From the NCBI GenBank assembly GCA_017255395.1, contig JAFKDC010000021.1, positions 52,510 to 116,509 on the forward strand: a DNA stretch of 64,000 nucleotides, in the 5' to 3' direction. The position numbers and the translations under genes were made by a program. The notes under the pieces are model-generated. The model did not search any database. It had not been told where the DNA came from and was given only the letters and a program-made list of their open reading frames with translations. Every line of letters starts with the position of its first letter. Position 1 is the first letter of the stretch. The stretch comes from Enemella evansiae. Its GTDB lineage: Bacteria > Pseudomonadota > Alphaproteobacteria > Rhodobacterales > Rhodobacteraceae. Shown here piece by piece: positions 11,476-20,238 of this stretch.

Positions 11476-13560
11476 ATGACAGAGGCGTATGACGGGCCGA
11501 TCCTTGAAATCGAGGACCTGTCGGTTTCCTTCTTCACGCGGCTGCGCGAGATCCCGGCGGTGATGGATTTTTCCGTCACGGTCATGCCCGGCGAGGCGGT
11601 GGGGCTGGTGGGCGAGAGCGGCTGCGGCAAGTCCACCGTGGCGCTTGGGGTCATGCAGGATCTTGGGCGGAACGGACGGGTCGTGGGTGGGTCGATCCGG
11701 TTCAAGGGGCGCGATCTGGGCGCGATGAGCGCGGAAGAGCTGCGGCGGCTGCGCGGGTCCGAGATCGCGATGATCTACCAGGAGCCCATGGCCTCGCTAA
11801 ACCCGGCGATGAAGATCGGCAGGCAGCTGATGGAGGTGCCGATGATCCATGCCGGTGCCCCGGAGAAAGAGGCCTATGACCGGGCGTTGCAGATGGTCAC
11901 GGACGTCAAGCTGCCGGACCCCCGGCGCATTCTGGACAGCTATCCGCACCAGCTGTCCGGCGGCCAGCAGCAGCGCATCGTCATCGCCCTGGCGCTGATG
12001 GCGGAACCCGCGCTTCTGATCCTCGACGAGCCGACCACGGCGCTGGACGTGACCGTCGAGGCGGCGGTGGTGGAGCTGGTCAAGGAGCTGGGCCGGAAAT
12101 ACGGCACCTCGATGCTGTTCATCAGCCACAACCTGGGACTGGTGCTGGAGACCTGCGACCGCATCTGCGTGATGTATTCCGGCGAAGCGGTGGAGACCGG
12201 CGCCATCGGCGATGTCTTCGACCGGATGCGCCACCCCTATACGCAGGCGCTGTTCCGCTCGATCCCGTTGCCCGGGGCGGACAAGGCGGCGCGGCCGCTG
12301 GTGGCGATCCCGGGCAACTTCCCCCTGCCCCACGAGCGCCCCGACGGCTGCAACTTCGGCCCGCGCTGTGCCTATTTCCAGCCCGGACGCTGCGATGCGG
12401 TGGAGCGGGTGCCGATGGAGGCGGTGCCGGGCGGCGCGCGCCACCGCTCGCGCTGCCTGCGGCTTCACGACATCGACTGGGAGGCGCCGCGGCAGGCCGT
12501 TTCGATGAAGGAGAAGGCCCAGCCCGGGTCTGTGGTGCTGAAGATCGACCGGCTGAAGAAATACTACGAGGTCGCGGCCAATGCGCTGTTCGGTGGCGGC
12601 GCGCGCAAGGTGGTCAAGGCCAACGAGACACTGTCCTTCGAGGCGCGCGAAAGCGAGACCCTGGCCATCGTGGGGGAAAGCGGGTGCGGCAAGTCGACCC
12701 TCGCCAAGGTGCTGATGGGGCTGGAGACGGCGACAGAGGGGACGATCACGCTGGACAATCGGCAGATCCAGTCGACGCCCATCGAAAGGCGCGACACCCG
12801 GACCGTGGCCGATGTGCAGATGGTCTTTCAGAATCCCTTCGACACGCTCAACCCCTCGATGACCGTGGGGCGGCAGATCACCCGGGCGCTGGAGATCTTC
12901 GGCGCGGGCCGCGATGATGCCGAGCGGCGCGAGAAGATGCTGCATCTGCTGGACCTCGTGAAGCTGCCCCGCGCCTTTGCCGAGCGCATGCCGCGCCAGC
13001 TTTCGGGTGGGCAGAAGCAGCGGGTCGGCATCGCGCGGGCCTTTGCCGGAGGCGCGCGGATCGTGGTGGCGGACGAGCCCGTCTCGGCGCTGGACGTCTC
13101 TGTGCAGGCCGCCGTCACCGATCTGCTGATGGAGATCCAGCGCGACCAGAAGACGACGCTGCTGTTCATCTCGCATGACCTGTCGATCGTGCGCTATCTG
13201 TCGGATCGGGTCATGGTCATGTACCTTGGCCATGTGGTCGAACTGGGCGAGACCGAGCAGGTCTTCGCGCCGCCCTACCACCCCTATACCGAGGCGCTTC
13301 TGTCCGCCGTGCCGATCGCCGACACCCGGGTGGAAAAGCAGCATATCGTGCTGGAGGGCGACATCCCCTCGGCCATGAACCCGCCGCCGGGCTGCCCCTT
13401 CCAGACCCGCTGCCGCTGGAAGACCAGCGTGCCGGACAACCTGTGCGAGCGCGAGGTTCCCCCCCTGCGGCAGATGGCCCAGGGGCATCACGTAAAATGC
13501 CACCTTTCCGAAGAGGAATTTGCTAGCATGGAGCCTGTCATCCGGATCGCCGCCGAATAA
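11476..13560 (+). CDS. Fused double ABC ATPase of the peptide-type importer (DppD-DppF fusion)
   Basis: This cytoplasmic motor subunit has two complete nucleotide-binding domains in one 694-residue chain, like GsiA-type fusions. Each domain has Walker A GESGCGKST. The signatures are LSGGQQQR in the first half and LSGGQKQR in the second. The Walker B regions are LLILDEPTTALD and IVVADEPVSALD. Each half ends with the oligopeptide-transporter C-terminal extension containing clustered Cys (FGPRCAYFQPGRC; PFQTRCRW), typical of the Opp/Dpp group. ATG 11476 is preferred because GAGGG (11462-11466) is 9 nt upstream. ATG 11467 and 11434 are alternatives. Confidence 0.93.
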   Translation: MTEAYDGPILEIEDLSVSFFTRLREIPAVMDFSVTVMPGEAVGLVGESGCGKSTVALGVMQDLGRNGRVVGGSIRFKGRDLGAMSAEELRRLRGSEIAMIYQEPMASLNPAMKIGRQLMEVPMIHAGAPEKEAYDRALQMVTDVKLPDPRRILDSYPHQLSGGQQQRIVIALALMAEPALLILDEPTTALDVTVEAAVVELVKELGRKYGTSMLFISHNLGLVLETCDRICVMYSGEAVETGAIGDVFDRMRHPYTQALFRSIPLPGADKAARPLVAIPGNFPLPHERPDGCNFGPRCAYFQPGRCDAVERVPMEAVPGGARHRSRCLRLHDIDWEAPRQAVSMKEKAQPGSVVLKIDRLKKYYEVAANALFGGGARKVVKANETLSFEARESETLAIVGESGCGKSTLAKVLMGLETATEGTITLDNRQIQSTPIERRDTRTVADVQMVFQNPFDTLNPSMTVGRQITRALEIFGAGRDDAERREKMLHLLDLVKLPRAFAERMPRQLSGGQKQRVGIARAFAGGARIVVADEPVSALDVSVQAAVTDLLMEIQRDQKTTLLFISHDLSIVRYLSDRVMVMYLGHVVELGETEQVFAPPYHPYTEALLSAVPIADTRVEKQHIVLEGDIPSAMNPPPGCPFQTRCRWKTSVPDNLCEREVPPLRQMAQGHHVKCHLSEEEFASMEPVIRIAAE

Positions 13561-13593
13561 AGGCGCCCGGGCCGATTGGAAGGAAACCGTTTC

Positions 13594-15027
13594 ATGTCCC
13601 GCCTTTTCGCCTGCCTCATTGCCCTGATCCTGCCCGGCCTCGCCTCTGCCGCAGAGATCGGGCCGGGCAAACCGGGGCTTTGCCAGTTGACCCTGACGGG
13701 CGAGATCCTGCCCGGCGATGCGCGGGAGCTGTCGCAGGCCGGGATGGATCGCCCCGACGACTGGCAGGATTTCGAGGACGGCCGATGGAAGGCGCTCTGT
13801 CTCGACAGCCCCGGCGGCGGCCTTGCCGCCACGCTGGAACTTGCGCAGGTGCTTCTGGACAACCGCATCGGCACGGTCGTCGACGAGGGCGCCGAATGCC
13901 TGTCGTCCTGCGCGCTGCTCTTCATGTTCGGCACGGCGGCGCAGCACGAAAGCCTGCCCGTCACCAACCGCAGGATGCATCCGCGCGCGCGGCTGGGCTT
14001 TCATCAGCCCGAGCTGACGCTGGACCGTGACCGGGACTACAGCGCCGCAGAGGTCGAGGCCGCCTTCGACCTTGCGATACAGGCAACGCTGCGGCTGCTG
14101 GCGCTGGCCGCCCGGCCCCGCCCCGAGGTGCCGCGCCCGTTCGTGGACGGCGACCTGATGGAAGCGATGCTGCAATACAAGGGCGCCGAGTTCTACGAGA
14201 TCGACACGGTCAACAAGGCCGGGCGCTGGGACATCGCGCTTTACGGCTTTCCCGAGCGTGGCCCGACCGAAGAGGGCCAGTTCTACGCCTGCCAGAACAT
14301 GACCACATGGAACGCGCGGCTGGAACGGGATCAGATCCCCTATGAACCCGACGGCTACAGCGCCACGATCACCACCGAAGAGGGTCAGAAGGGCTTTGCC
14401 GACGGGCGGCGCACGGCGATCAGTTTCGCGGGCATGATGACCTATGACTGTGCGATCGGGCTGGTGGCACAGCCGGACGGTGCCACGGTTCCGGTGATCT
14501 GCGGGTTCCGGGAAAGCCAGTCGACCCGGGTCGGCCCCGAAGGTTGCCTGCGCGGAGAGGTCCCGCCCGACCGCTGGCGCCCGATCCCGCCGCTTGCCTT
14601 CTTCGCCGCCGATACGCCGCTGGCAGAGCTTACCCCCGCACCGAAGCCGCAGGCCGCGCCGGACGCGGCGCCAGCGCCTGCCCCGGCCGAAAGCCCCGGG
14701 CCCAGCCCCTGCATCGCGGAAAGCCGGATCGCGCGGGTCGTCGACGTGCAGAACTACACCTCGCTGCGCGAAGGTATCACCCACGAGTCAAAGCGCATAG
14801 ACGAGTTGCCGCTGGGGTCGGTCTATACCGTCCCGGAAGCGCCGGTGGTGGACTGGACCCACCCCGAGGCAGAGGCCTGCGCCGCGCTGTGCCGCGCGGC
14901 GGACGCGGCAGAACCCTACGACGAGGACAAGCTGGCCGCCTGCATCGAAAGCAACTGGATGTGGTTCGAGCTGACCGGCCCCTCTGGCCGCCGCGGCTTC
15001 GCCAGCGCGCGCTACCTGGACTACTAG
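13594..15027 (+). CDS. Exported ClpP-like (COG3904-type) protein with C-terminal SH3-like domain
   Basis: The product has 477 residues. A signal peptide (MSRLFACLIALILPGLASAA) is followed by a ClpP/crotonase-like region at about 25-150. The region contains LDSPGGG (about 70-76), the candidate nucleophile stretch CLSSCALLF (Ser104/Ser105) and LGFHQP (His137), which parallels the ClpP active-site His motif. A Pro/Ala linker at about 350-370 leads to an SH3-like tail with VVDVQNYTSLREG and RRGFASARYLDY. This suggests an exported serine peptidase or degenerate relative that binds cell-wall or peptide ligands. It starts 34 bp after the importer ATPase gene and may belong to the same transcript. 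The enzymatic claim is inference from motifs. Confidence 0.75.
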   Translation: MSRLFACLIALILPGLASAAEIGPGKPGLCQLTLTGEILPGDARELSQAGMDRPDDWQDFEDGRWKALCLDSPGGGLAATLELAQVLLDNRIGTVVDEGAECLSSCALLFMFGTAAQHESLPVTNRRMHPRARLGFHQPELTLDRDRDYSAAEVEAAFDLAIQATLRLLALAARPRPEVPRPFVDGDLMEAMLQYKGAEFYEIDTVNKAGRWDIALYGFPERGPTEEGQFYACQNMTTWNARLERDQIPYEPDGYSATITTEEGQKGFADGRRTAISFAGMMTYDCAIGLVAQPDGATVPVICGFRESQSTRVGPEGCLRGEVPPDRWRPIPPLAFFAADTPLAELTPAPKPQAAPDAAPAPAPAESPGPSPCIAESRIARVVDVQNYTSLREGITHESKRIDELPLGSVYTVPEAPVVDWTHPEAEACAALCRAADAAEPYDEDKLAACIESNWMWFELTGPSGRRGFASARYLDY

Positions 15028-15258
15028 GGCGCCCGATCCGCTGGCCGCACTCTCCCGGGCGTGGGTCATGAGACCTGCCTGGCGGAGGGAAAGCAGCGGT
15101 CGAAAACAGGCAGCGGAGCTTCAGCCCAGGGCCAGGATTGCCGCGTTCATCAGGAATGCCTGCCCCTCAAGGGGCATATGACAAGTGACGGTGTCTGACG
15201 CTGTCGTGCAGGCCGTGCGCGGCGAATGATCGCCAGGGGTCCGAAGCGGTCGGTGGTG

Positions 15259-15287
15259 GCACTCGCCACGGTACCTATGGCGAGTGC
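15259..15287. other. Perfect stem-loop downstream of the CatB-like gene
   Basis: GCACTCGCCA (15259-15268) and TGGCGAGTGC (15278-15287) form a 10-bp stem with a 9-nt loop, 6 nt beyond the stop codon of the minus-strand acetyltransferase. There is no T run after it on the minus strand, so it may protect the 3' end or act as a weak bidirectional terminator. The rest of 15028-15293 shows no gene. Confidence 0.5.
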
Positions 15288-15293
15288 TTTGCT

Positions 15294-15929
15294 TTAACGG
15301 GTGCGGATATGGGCCTTCCAATGTCCATGCAGCGCGTCGATATCGCCGCTGGTCAGGATGGGCATGGCGCTACGCAAGCAGTCTTCAGGCCACTCCCACC
15401 ACCGTAGGTCCAGCAAGAGCGCGATGTGGCGCGTGCTGAAACGCTGTCGGATCTCCCTGGCCGGGTTTCCCGCGACGATCGTGTAGGGCGCGACATCGCG
15501 CGTCACCACTGCACGCGTGCCGATTACGGCGCCATCACCGATTTTGACCCCCGGCATGACGATGGCTTCCGACCCGATCCAAACGTCATTTCCCACAACC
15601 GTGTCACCGGCTGGGCTATAGCCGTTCTCGGCGCCCTCGAATGCCGGGACTTCGGACATCCAGTAGAAGGGAAACGTGCTGATCCAGTCATTCCTGTGGC
15701 CCTGGTTGCCGGCCATGATGAACGCCGCCCCCGATCCGATAGAGCAGAAGCTGCCGATCAGAAGCCGGTCGACCCCTTCGTCCGGCAGAAGGTAGCGGGC
15801 GCAGTCGTCGAAGCCATGACCGTGATAATAGCCGGAGTAGTAGCTGTAGCGTCCGACCACGATGTTTGGATTGGTGACCTGTTTGTCCAGGGTGATGCCC
15901 CGGAACGGGCTCTCGAAGTAGTTTTCCAT
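15294..15929 (-). CDS. catB: CatB-type (xenobiotic) O-acetyltransferase
   Basis: This 211-residue protein is of the left-handed beta-helix hexapeptide family, matching type-B chloramphenicol/xenobiotic acetyltransferases in length and in many motifs. The N terminus reads [50 protein letters not shown] and [12 protein letters not shown] follow. [20 protein letters not shown] forms the hexapeptide coil. The active-site His is expected in the GHRNDW region. The enzyme transfers acetyl from acetyl-CoA to a hydroxyl; chromosomal members can confer chloramphenicol resistance or act on other acceptors. The gene stands alone with about 450 bp of featureless DNA upstream. An integron-cassette origin was considered but no attC site was found. 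Confidence 0.88.
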   Translation of the reverse strand: MENYFESPFRGITLDKQVTNPNIVVGRYSYYSGYYHGHGFDDCARYLLPDEGVDRLLIGSFCSIGSGAAFIMAGNQGHRNDWISTFPFYWMSEVPAFEGAENGYSPAGDTVVGNDVWIGSEAIVMPGVKIGDGAVIGTRAVVTRDVAPYTIVAGNPAREIRQRFSTRHIALLLDLRWWEWPEDCLRSAMPILTSGDIDALHGHWKAHIRTR

Positions 15930-16375
15930 TTGAAACCTCTGAATGATTGGCTTGCCTGCGCGCAGGCAGACAGGGCGCGGTCGCGTATTGCGGCGCGCAA
16001 CGGCCCCGGGCTTTCGCGCGGGGCGTTATTCAGATGGTTCGGTCCGCCGACTTCATTGTGTCTCTTACCATGTCGAACTTCTGCAAAAGACACGATTCAC
16101 CCGCCGACCGCAAGGCCGATCATCGGCCCCGCCGTCCAGACGCCGGACACGCTCCCCGCCGCAGCGCAAGGCCGCGTCGGGGTCATCCGCGCGGTCAGGG
16201 GTCGTACTTTGCCGAGCGGGTCAGACATGTGGGTTCTCCCCACTCTCACGGCGTCCATCCCCGCAGAGCCGCCTTTGCGGGATGCTCTGGAACCGCGCCT
16301 TGCCGGGCCTCTGGCAGGCGCGGGCGGCCCGGGGGCAAAGGCGCGCGGTACGGGCCAAGCCCGCAGCGCTGCCCG
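15930..16375. other. Intergenic region between catB-like gene and lytic transglycosylase gene
   Basis: This stretch of 446 bases has no supported gene. It includes the upstream region of the minus-strand acetyltransferase and, at the other end, the 3' flank of the minus-strand transglycosylase. Several short open frames are present, but none shows family-like content. Confidence 0.5.
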
Positions 16376-16990
16376 TCAGCTGCCCCAGATGACCTTCACG
16401 TAGTTCTTGGTCTCGCGGTAGGGCGGCACGCCGCCGTGCTTGATCACCGCGCCCGGCCCGGCGTTATAGGCCGCCAGCGCCAGCCGCCATGAGCCGAACT
16501 TCACGTATTGCGCCTTCAGGTAGCGCGCCCCGCCCTCGAGGTTCTGCTCGGGGTCATGCGGATCGACGCCCAGCACCTTCGCGGTGCCCGGCATCAGCTG
16601 CGCCAGCCCGATCGCCCCCTTGTGGGACAGGGCCTTAGGGTTGAAACGCGATTCCTGCATGACCAGCCGCAGGAACAGGTCCTCGGGGATGCCGTTGCGC
16701 CGCGCGGCGACGCGGGCCAGATCCGCATAGGGGCCATTGTAACGCCCGCGATAGCGCGGCACCGTCCCGTCCTCGGGCGTCACCGTACCCCATTTCGTCG
16801 GCGTCACGACGGTCGGCGGCTTCAGCCGTACAGAGTTGTTGTATTGCTGCGCGGCCCGGCTATCCAGAACCCGTGTCTGGTTGCCGAACAGCATGGCCCG
16901 GTTCTTGGTCGATAGAACATCCGCTGCCGCACCCGTGCTAAGCAACGCGGTCCCGACGACCGCTCCGACTTTCAAAGCCGTCAGCCCCAT
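16376..16990 (-). CDS. Lytic transglycosylase, SLT domain
   Basis: The enzyme cleaves the beta-1,4 bond between MurNAc and GlcNAc in peptidoglycan, forming 1,6-anhydro-MurNAc. The product has 204 residues with an N-terminal signal peptide ([20 protein letters not shown]). A single SLT/goose-lysozyme-type domain covers about 85-200. The catalytic Glu113 lies in RLVMQESRF. Family motifs [13 protein letters not shown] and [13 protein letters not shown] follow. It faces ssb divergently. It is short, with no added binding domain, and could serve cell-wall turnover or assembly of a trans-envelope machine; no such machine is encoded nearby. Confidence 0.9.
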   Translation of the reverse strand: MGLTALKVGAVVGTALLSTGAAADVLSTKNRAMLFGNQTRVLDSRAAQQYNNSVRLKPPTVVTPTKWGTVTPEDGTVPRYRGRYNGPYADLARVAARRNGIPEDLFLRLVMQESRFNPKALSHKGAIGLAQLMPGTAKVLGVDPHDPEQNLEGGARYLKAQYVKFGSWRLALAAYNAGPGAVIKHGGVPPYRETKNYVKVIWGS

Positions 16991-17149
16991 GGCTTCTTGT
17001 CCCGTAATCGTTCAATCACTGTCCGGGCGCGACAATAACCAGTTTTTGCCCATAGGGCCAGCACCGATGCCCTGCCCCTTTCGGCCAGGGCCACGGCTGG
17101 TATACGGTCGGCGAAACGACGCCGAAAACAAGATTCGAAAGGGAACGAC

Positions 17150-17677
17150 ATGGCCGGATCGGTGAACAAGGTGATCCTCATCGGCAACCTCGGGCGCGAC
17201 CCCGAGGTGCGCACCTTCCAGAACGGCGGCAAGGTCTGCAACCTGCGGATCGCCACCTCGGAGACATGGAAGGACCGCAACACCGGAGAGCGCAAGGAAC
17301 GCACAGAGTGGCACTCTGTCGCGATCTTCCAGGAAGGGCTGGTGCGGGTTTGCGAACAGTACCTGCGCAAGGGCTCGAAGGTCTATATCGAGGGCCAGCT
17401 TCAGACCCGCAAATGGCAGGACCAGAGCGGTCAGGACCGCTATTCGACCGAGGTCGTGATCCAGGGCTTCGGCGGCTCGCTGCAGATGCTCGACGGTCGT
17501 GACGGCGGCGGCGGTGGCGGTGGCGGCGGTGGCAGCTACGGCGGTGGTGGCGGTGGCGGCTACGACGACCGCGGCGGTTACGATGACGGCGGCTACGGCG
17601 GCGGATCCTCCTCGGGCGGCGGCTCTGGCCCCTCGCGCGCGCCTTCGCGCGATATCGACGACGAAATCCCGTTCTAG
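17150..17677 (+). CDS. ssb: Single-stranded DNA-binding protein
   Basis: SSB binds single-stranded DNA as a tetramer in replication, repair and recombination. The product has 175 residues. The N-terminal OB fold (about 4-112) has [17 protein letters not shown] and WHSVAIF. A glycine-rich, low-complexity linker at about 118-160 includes an uninterrupted run of ten Gly. The acidic tip DDEIPF recruits partner proteins. AAAGGGAACGAC precedes ATG 17150. A terminator follows directly. Confidence 0.97.
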   Translation: MAGSVNKVILIGNLGRDPEVRTFQNGGKVCNLRIATSETWKDRNTGERKERTEWHSVAIFQEGLVRVCEQYLRKGSKVYIEGQLQTRKWQDQSGQDRYSTEVVIQGFGGSLQMLDGRDGGGGGGGGGGSYGGGGGGGYDDRGGYDDGGYGGGSSSGGGSGPSRAPSRDIDDEIPF

Positions 17678-17699
17678 GGTTTTCGCCTTCAGAACAAAC

Positions 17700-17728
17700 A
17701 AGACCCCGGCCCATCGGTCGGGGTCTTT
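17700..17728 (+). terminator. Rho-independent terminator of ssb
   Basis: AAGACCCCG (17700-17708) pairs with CGGGGTCTT (17719-17727) around a 10-nt loop and ends in TTT. It lies 22 nt after the ssb stop. Confidence 0.8.
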
Positions 17729-17802
17729 GCGTTCAGGCGGCTGCCCCTCCTTGGCCTTCGTCCTTCGCGCGCGCCGCACCCTGCCCGTGACAGCGCGGCA
17801 CC

Positions 17803-18294
17803 TCAGGCGTCGAAGCGCCCCTGTTCGACGTTCTTGTTCAGCGCGTCGGCCGCGAAGACCCGTCCGTTCATCACCCCCCAGACGCCCGGCGCCAGCATCT
17901 GCGCCGCGACGACCGCGCCGCCCAGATTGAACTCGCCGTCCGAGGCATAAAGCGAGAAGGGCCGCATCGCGCCGGTCAGCACCACGGTCTTGTCGCCCAC
18001 CAAGGGGGCGAGAAAGCGCGCGGTCTCGCCCATGGTGCCGGTGCCGTGGGTGATGACGAGGCAGGGCTCTGGCGCGTCCTCGACGGCCTTGGCAATGGAA
18101 GCGCGGTCGGCATCGTCGAAATACAGGCTGTCCTTCAGCATCAGCAGCTGCACCACCGGGAAATGACAGCGCGCGATGCGCAGCATCTCGGGCAGATGCG
18201 TGGCGCCGTCGGGCGAAAAGGACAGGCCCTCGGTGCGCGGGTCATGCACCTTGTCGATGGTTCCGCCGGTCACGAGGATACGCAGGTCTTTCAT
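17803..18294 (-). CDS. Half-size asparaginase-like protein lacking the canonical Asp
   Basis: The 163 residues correspond only to the N-terminal domain of L-asparaginase/glutaminase, which is normally about 320-350 residues in two domains. RILVTGGTIDK carries the first active-site Thr. KTVVLTGAMRPFSLYASD is also conserved. The second motif reads ITHGTGTMGET: the Asp of the canonical HGTDTM, which pairs with the catalytic Thr, is Gly here. Codon reading of 18032-18055 confirms GGC. The protein may be a non-catalytic relative or act with a different mechanism. It sits 15 bp downstream of aroB on the same strand and may be its last operon member. ATG 18294 gives the expected family N terminus. 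Confidence 0.8.
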   Translation of the reverse strand: MKDLRILVTGGTIDKVHDPRTEGLSFSPDGATHLPEMLRIARCHFPVVQLLMLKDSLYFDDADRASIAKAVEDAPEPCLVITHGTGTMGETARFLAPLVGDKTVVLTGAMRPFSLYASDGEFNLGGAVVAAQMLAPGVWGVMNGRVFAADALNKNVEQGRFDA

Positions 18295-18309
18295 TGTTCC
18301 CCCAAAGGT

Positions 18310-19422
18310 TTAGCGGCGATCCAGCTCTTCGCGCAGCAACTCCAGAACGGTGTCTCGCGGCACGTCCGAGGTGACGAAGCTGTCGCCGATCCCCCGGGCG
18401 AGAATGAAGCGCAGCTGCCCGTCCACCACCTTCTTGTCCTGCCCCATGAGATCCAGCAGCGCCTCGGCCCCCGGCAGGTCTCCGGGGATGTCCGACAGGT
18501 CGCAGCGCATCCCCAAGCCCCGGATCAGTGCGCGCACGCGGCTTGGCTCTTCCTGCGGACACAGGCCCAGCCGCGCCGACAGGGCGAAGGCCAGCGCGCA
18601 GCCGATGGCCACGCCTTCGCCATGCAGCAGCCGGTCGGAATAGCCGGTCGCCGCCTCCAGCGCGTGACAGAAGGTATGGCCAAGGTTCAGCAGCGCGCGG
18701 TCGCCCTGTTCGGTTTCGTCGCGCAGGACGATCTCTGCCTTCATCTCGACAGAGCGGCGGACCGCATGGGTCCGGGCCGCCCGATCCCCTGCCACGACAG
18801 ATGCACCTTGCGTCTCAAGCCACTGGAAGAATTCGCAATCCCCGAGCATTCCGTATTTCACCACCTCACCCATCCCGGCGCGGAAATCGCGCGGCGTCAG
18901 CGTGTCCAGCACGCCGATATCGGCCAGAACGAGGCTGGGCTGGTGGAAGGCGCCGATCAGGTTCTTGCCCTGCGGCGCGTTGATCCCGGTCTTGCCGCCC
19001 ACGGAACTGTCGACCTGCGCCAGAAGCGAGGTCGGCACCTGCACGAAGCGCACGCCCCGCCGCAAGACGGCGGCGGCAAAGCCCACGAGGTCGCCGATCA
19101 CGCCGCCGCCAAGGGCGATGACCACGTCGCGGCGCTCGACCTTCTGCTCCAGCAGCCATTCGACCGTGCGCGAGAACTGCGGCCAGCCCTTTGTCGCCTC
19201 TCCGGCGGGCAGGGTCAGGGCAACGCTTTCGATGCCCTGGGCCTTCAGGGCCTGTTGCAGGACCGGCAGCCAATGCGCCGCCACGGTCTCGTCGCTGACC
19301 ACGGCCACGCGCGGGCGGCGCAAGAGCGGCGCAATCTGCGCGCCCGCATCCTCGATCAGACCCGCGCCGATGCGCACCTCGTATGCGCGCCCCGGCAGCG
19401 GGACGGGGACTACTTCGATCAT
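18310..19422 (-). CDS. aroB: 3-dehydroquinate synthase
   Basis: AroB converts DAHP to 3-dehydroquinate in the shikimate pathway, using NAD and a divalent metal. The 370 residues match the family. Motifs are ALGGGVIGDLVGFAAAVLRRG, VPTSLLAQVDSSVGGKTGIN and LLNLGHTFCHALEAATGY, the last containing metal-binding His. The start codon overlaps the aroK stop by four bases, so the pair is translationally coupled. Confidence 0.97.
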   Translation of the reverse strand: MIEVVPVPLPGRAYEVRIGAGLIEDAGAQIAPLLRRPRVAVVSDETVAAHWLPVLQQALKAQGIESVALTLPAGEATKGWPQFSRTVEWLLEQKVERRDVVIALGGGVIGDLVGFAAAVLRRGVRFVQVPTSLLAQVDSSVGGKTGINAPQGKNLIGAFHQPSLVLADIGVLDTLTPRDFRAGMGEVVKYGMLGDCEFFQWLETQGASVVAGDRAARTHAVRRSVEMKAEIVLRDETEQGDRALLNLGHTFCHALEAATGYSDRLLHGEGVAIGCALAFALSARLGLCPQEEPSRVRALIRGLGMRCDLSDIPGDLPGAEALLDLMGQDKKVVDGQLRFILARGIGDSFVTSDVPRDTVLELLREELDRR

Positions 19423-19991
19423 TCGCGTCTCTCCAGCACGTCGGGCCGCTCTGCCAGCAGCGCCTCGGTCACCCGGCGCGCCATGGCGTCGAGCGTCATT
19501 CCCGGGTCCGAGCGCACGGTCAGATCCGCCTGCGCATAGATCGGCACCCGTTGTTCATAAAGCCGGGTCAGGGTGCCCAGCGGATCCGGCGTCTTCAGCA
19601 GCGGGCGCGTGTCCTTGTGCCGGACCCGGTCCCAGAGCACCGGCAGATCGGCATTGAGCCAGACCGAGACCCCCAGTTCGGTGATCATCCGGCGGTTGCC
19701 TTCGGCCATGAAAGCCCCGCCGCCGGTCGACAGCACCCCCGGCCTGCCTTCCAGCAGACGGCCGATCACCTGGCTTTCCTTGCGGCGAAAGAAGGCCTCG
19801 CCATCGCGTTCGAAGATCTCGGCGATGGTCATGTTGGCGGCTTCTTCGATCTCGTGATCCGAATCGCGGAAGACCACACCCAGCCGGGCGGCAAGGGTCC
19901 GGCCCACGGCAGTCTTGCCCGCGCCCATCATTCCCACGAAGACCACAGTCTTGTGCAGGATCAAACCCTTGTGAACCGCCCCTTCGGCCAT
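19419..19991 (-). CDS. aroK: Shikimate kinase
   Basis: AroK phosphorylates shikimate at the 3-OH with ATP. The product has 190 residues. The P-loop GMMGAGKTAVG lies near residue 19-29. The substrate motif DSDHEIEE and the GGGAFM motif follow, with RPLLKTPDP in the lid region. Start 19991 was chosen because the upstream in-frame extension to 20105 overlaps the divergent transcript and is not family-like. It is the first gene of an aroK-aroB-asparaginase-like run. Confidence 0.96.
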   Translation of the reverse strand: MAEGAVHKGLILHKTVVFVGMMGAGKTAVGRTLAARLGVVFRDSDHEIEEAANMTIAEIFERDGEAFFRRKESQVIGRLLEGRPGVLSTGGGAFMAEGNRRMITELGVSVWLNADLPVLWDRVRHKDTRPLLKTPDPLGTLTRLYEQRVPIYAQADLTVRSDPGMTLDAMARRVTEALLAERPDVLERRE

Positions 19992-20088
19992 CCCTCGCCC
20001 ATCCGTTTCTTCGTTGCGTGAATGACGTGAACGGGACAAAAAGGCTAGGTACAAGTTCAAAAAATAACATGAGGCAAGGACCGATGGC

Positions 20089-20238
20089 ATGGGCCGACTG
20101 ATCAAATGGCTGTTTTATCTTCTGGTGCTGGGCGCGATTGCCCTGATGGCCTATGCCTATGTCGGGCCGTTCTTCGGCGCCGACTTCAGCCCGCCGCAAT
20201 CCGAGATCCGCGTCCCGGTGGAGCTGGATGAGAACTGA
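20089..20238 (+). CDS. Small single-pass membrane protein (49 aa)
   Basis: This short gene encodes 49 residues: a positively charged start (MGRLIKW), one hydrophobic segment at about 7-25 (LFYLLVLGAIALMAYAYVG) and an acidic tail ending in VELDEN. GGCAAGGA lies upstream. Its last 11 bases overlap the next gene, so the two are likely coupled. No function is recognised. The sense of the overlap and the clear N-in topology argue that it is real, and similar small proteins at this locus are expected in related genomes. Confidence 0.65.
   Translation: MGRLIKWLFYLLVLGAIALMAYAYVGPFFGADFSPPQSEIRVPVELDEN

Noticed and set aside
11797..14784. 995-codon minus-strand open frame
   Set aside because: Antisense shadow of the ABC ATPase and ClpP-like genes, explained by high GC content.
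15259..15300. Integron attC site behind the catB-like gene
   Set aside because: The stem-loop lacks the paired core sites (GTTRRRY and its complement) and no integrase or second core site was found.
17010..17024. SOS/LexA box (GTTC-N7-GTTC) between the lytic transglycosylase and ssb genes
   Set aside because: The second half is GTCC, not GTTC, and it lies nearer the transglycosylase start than ssb; one near-match is insufficient.
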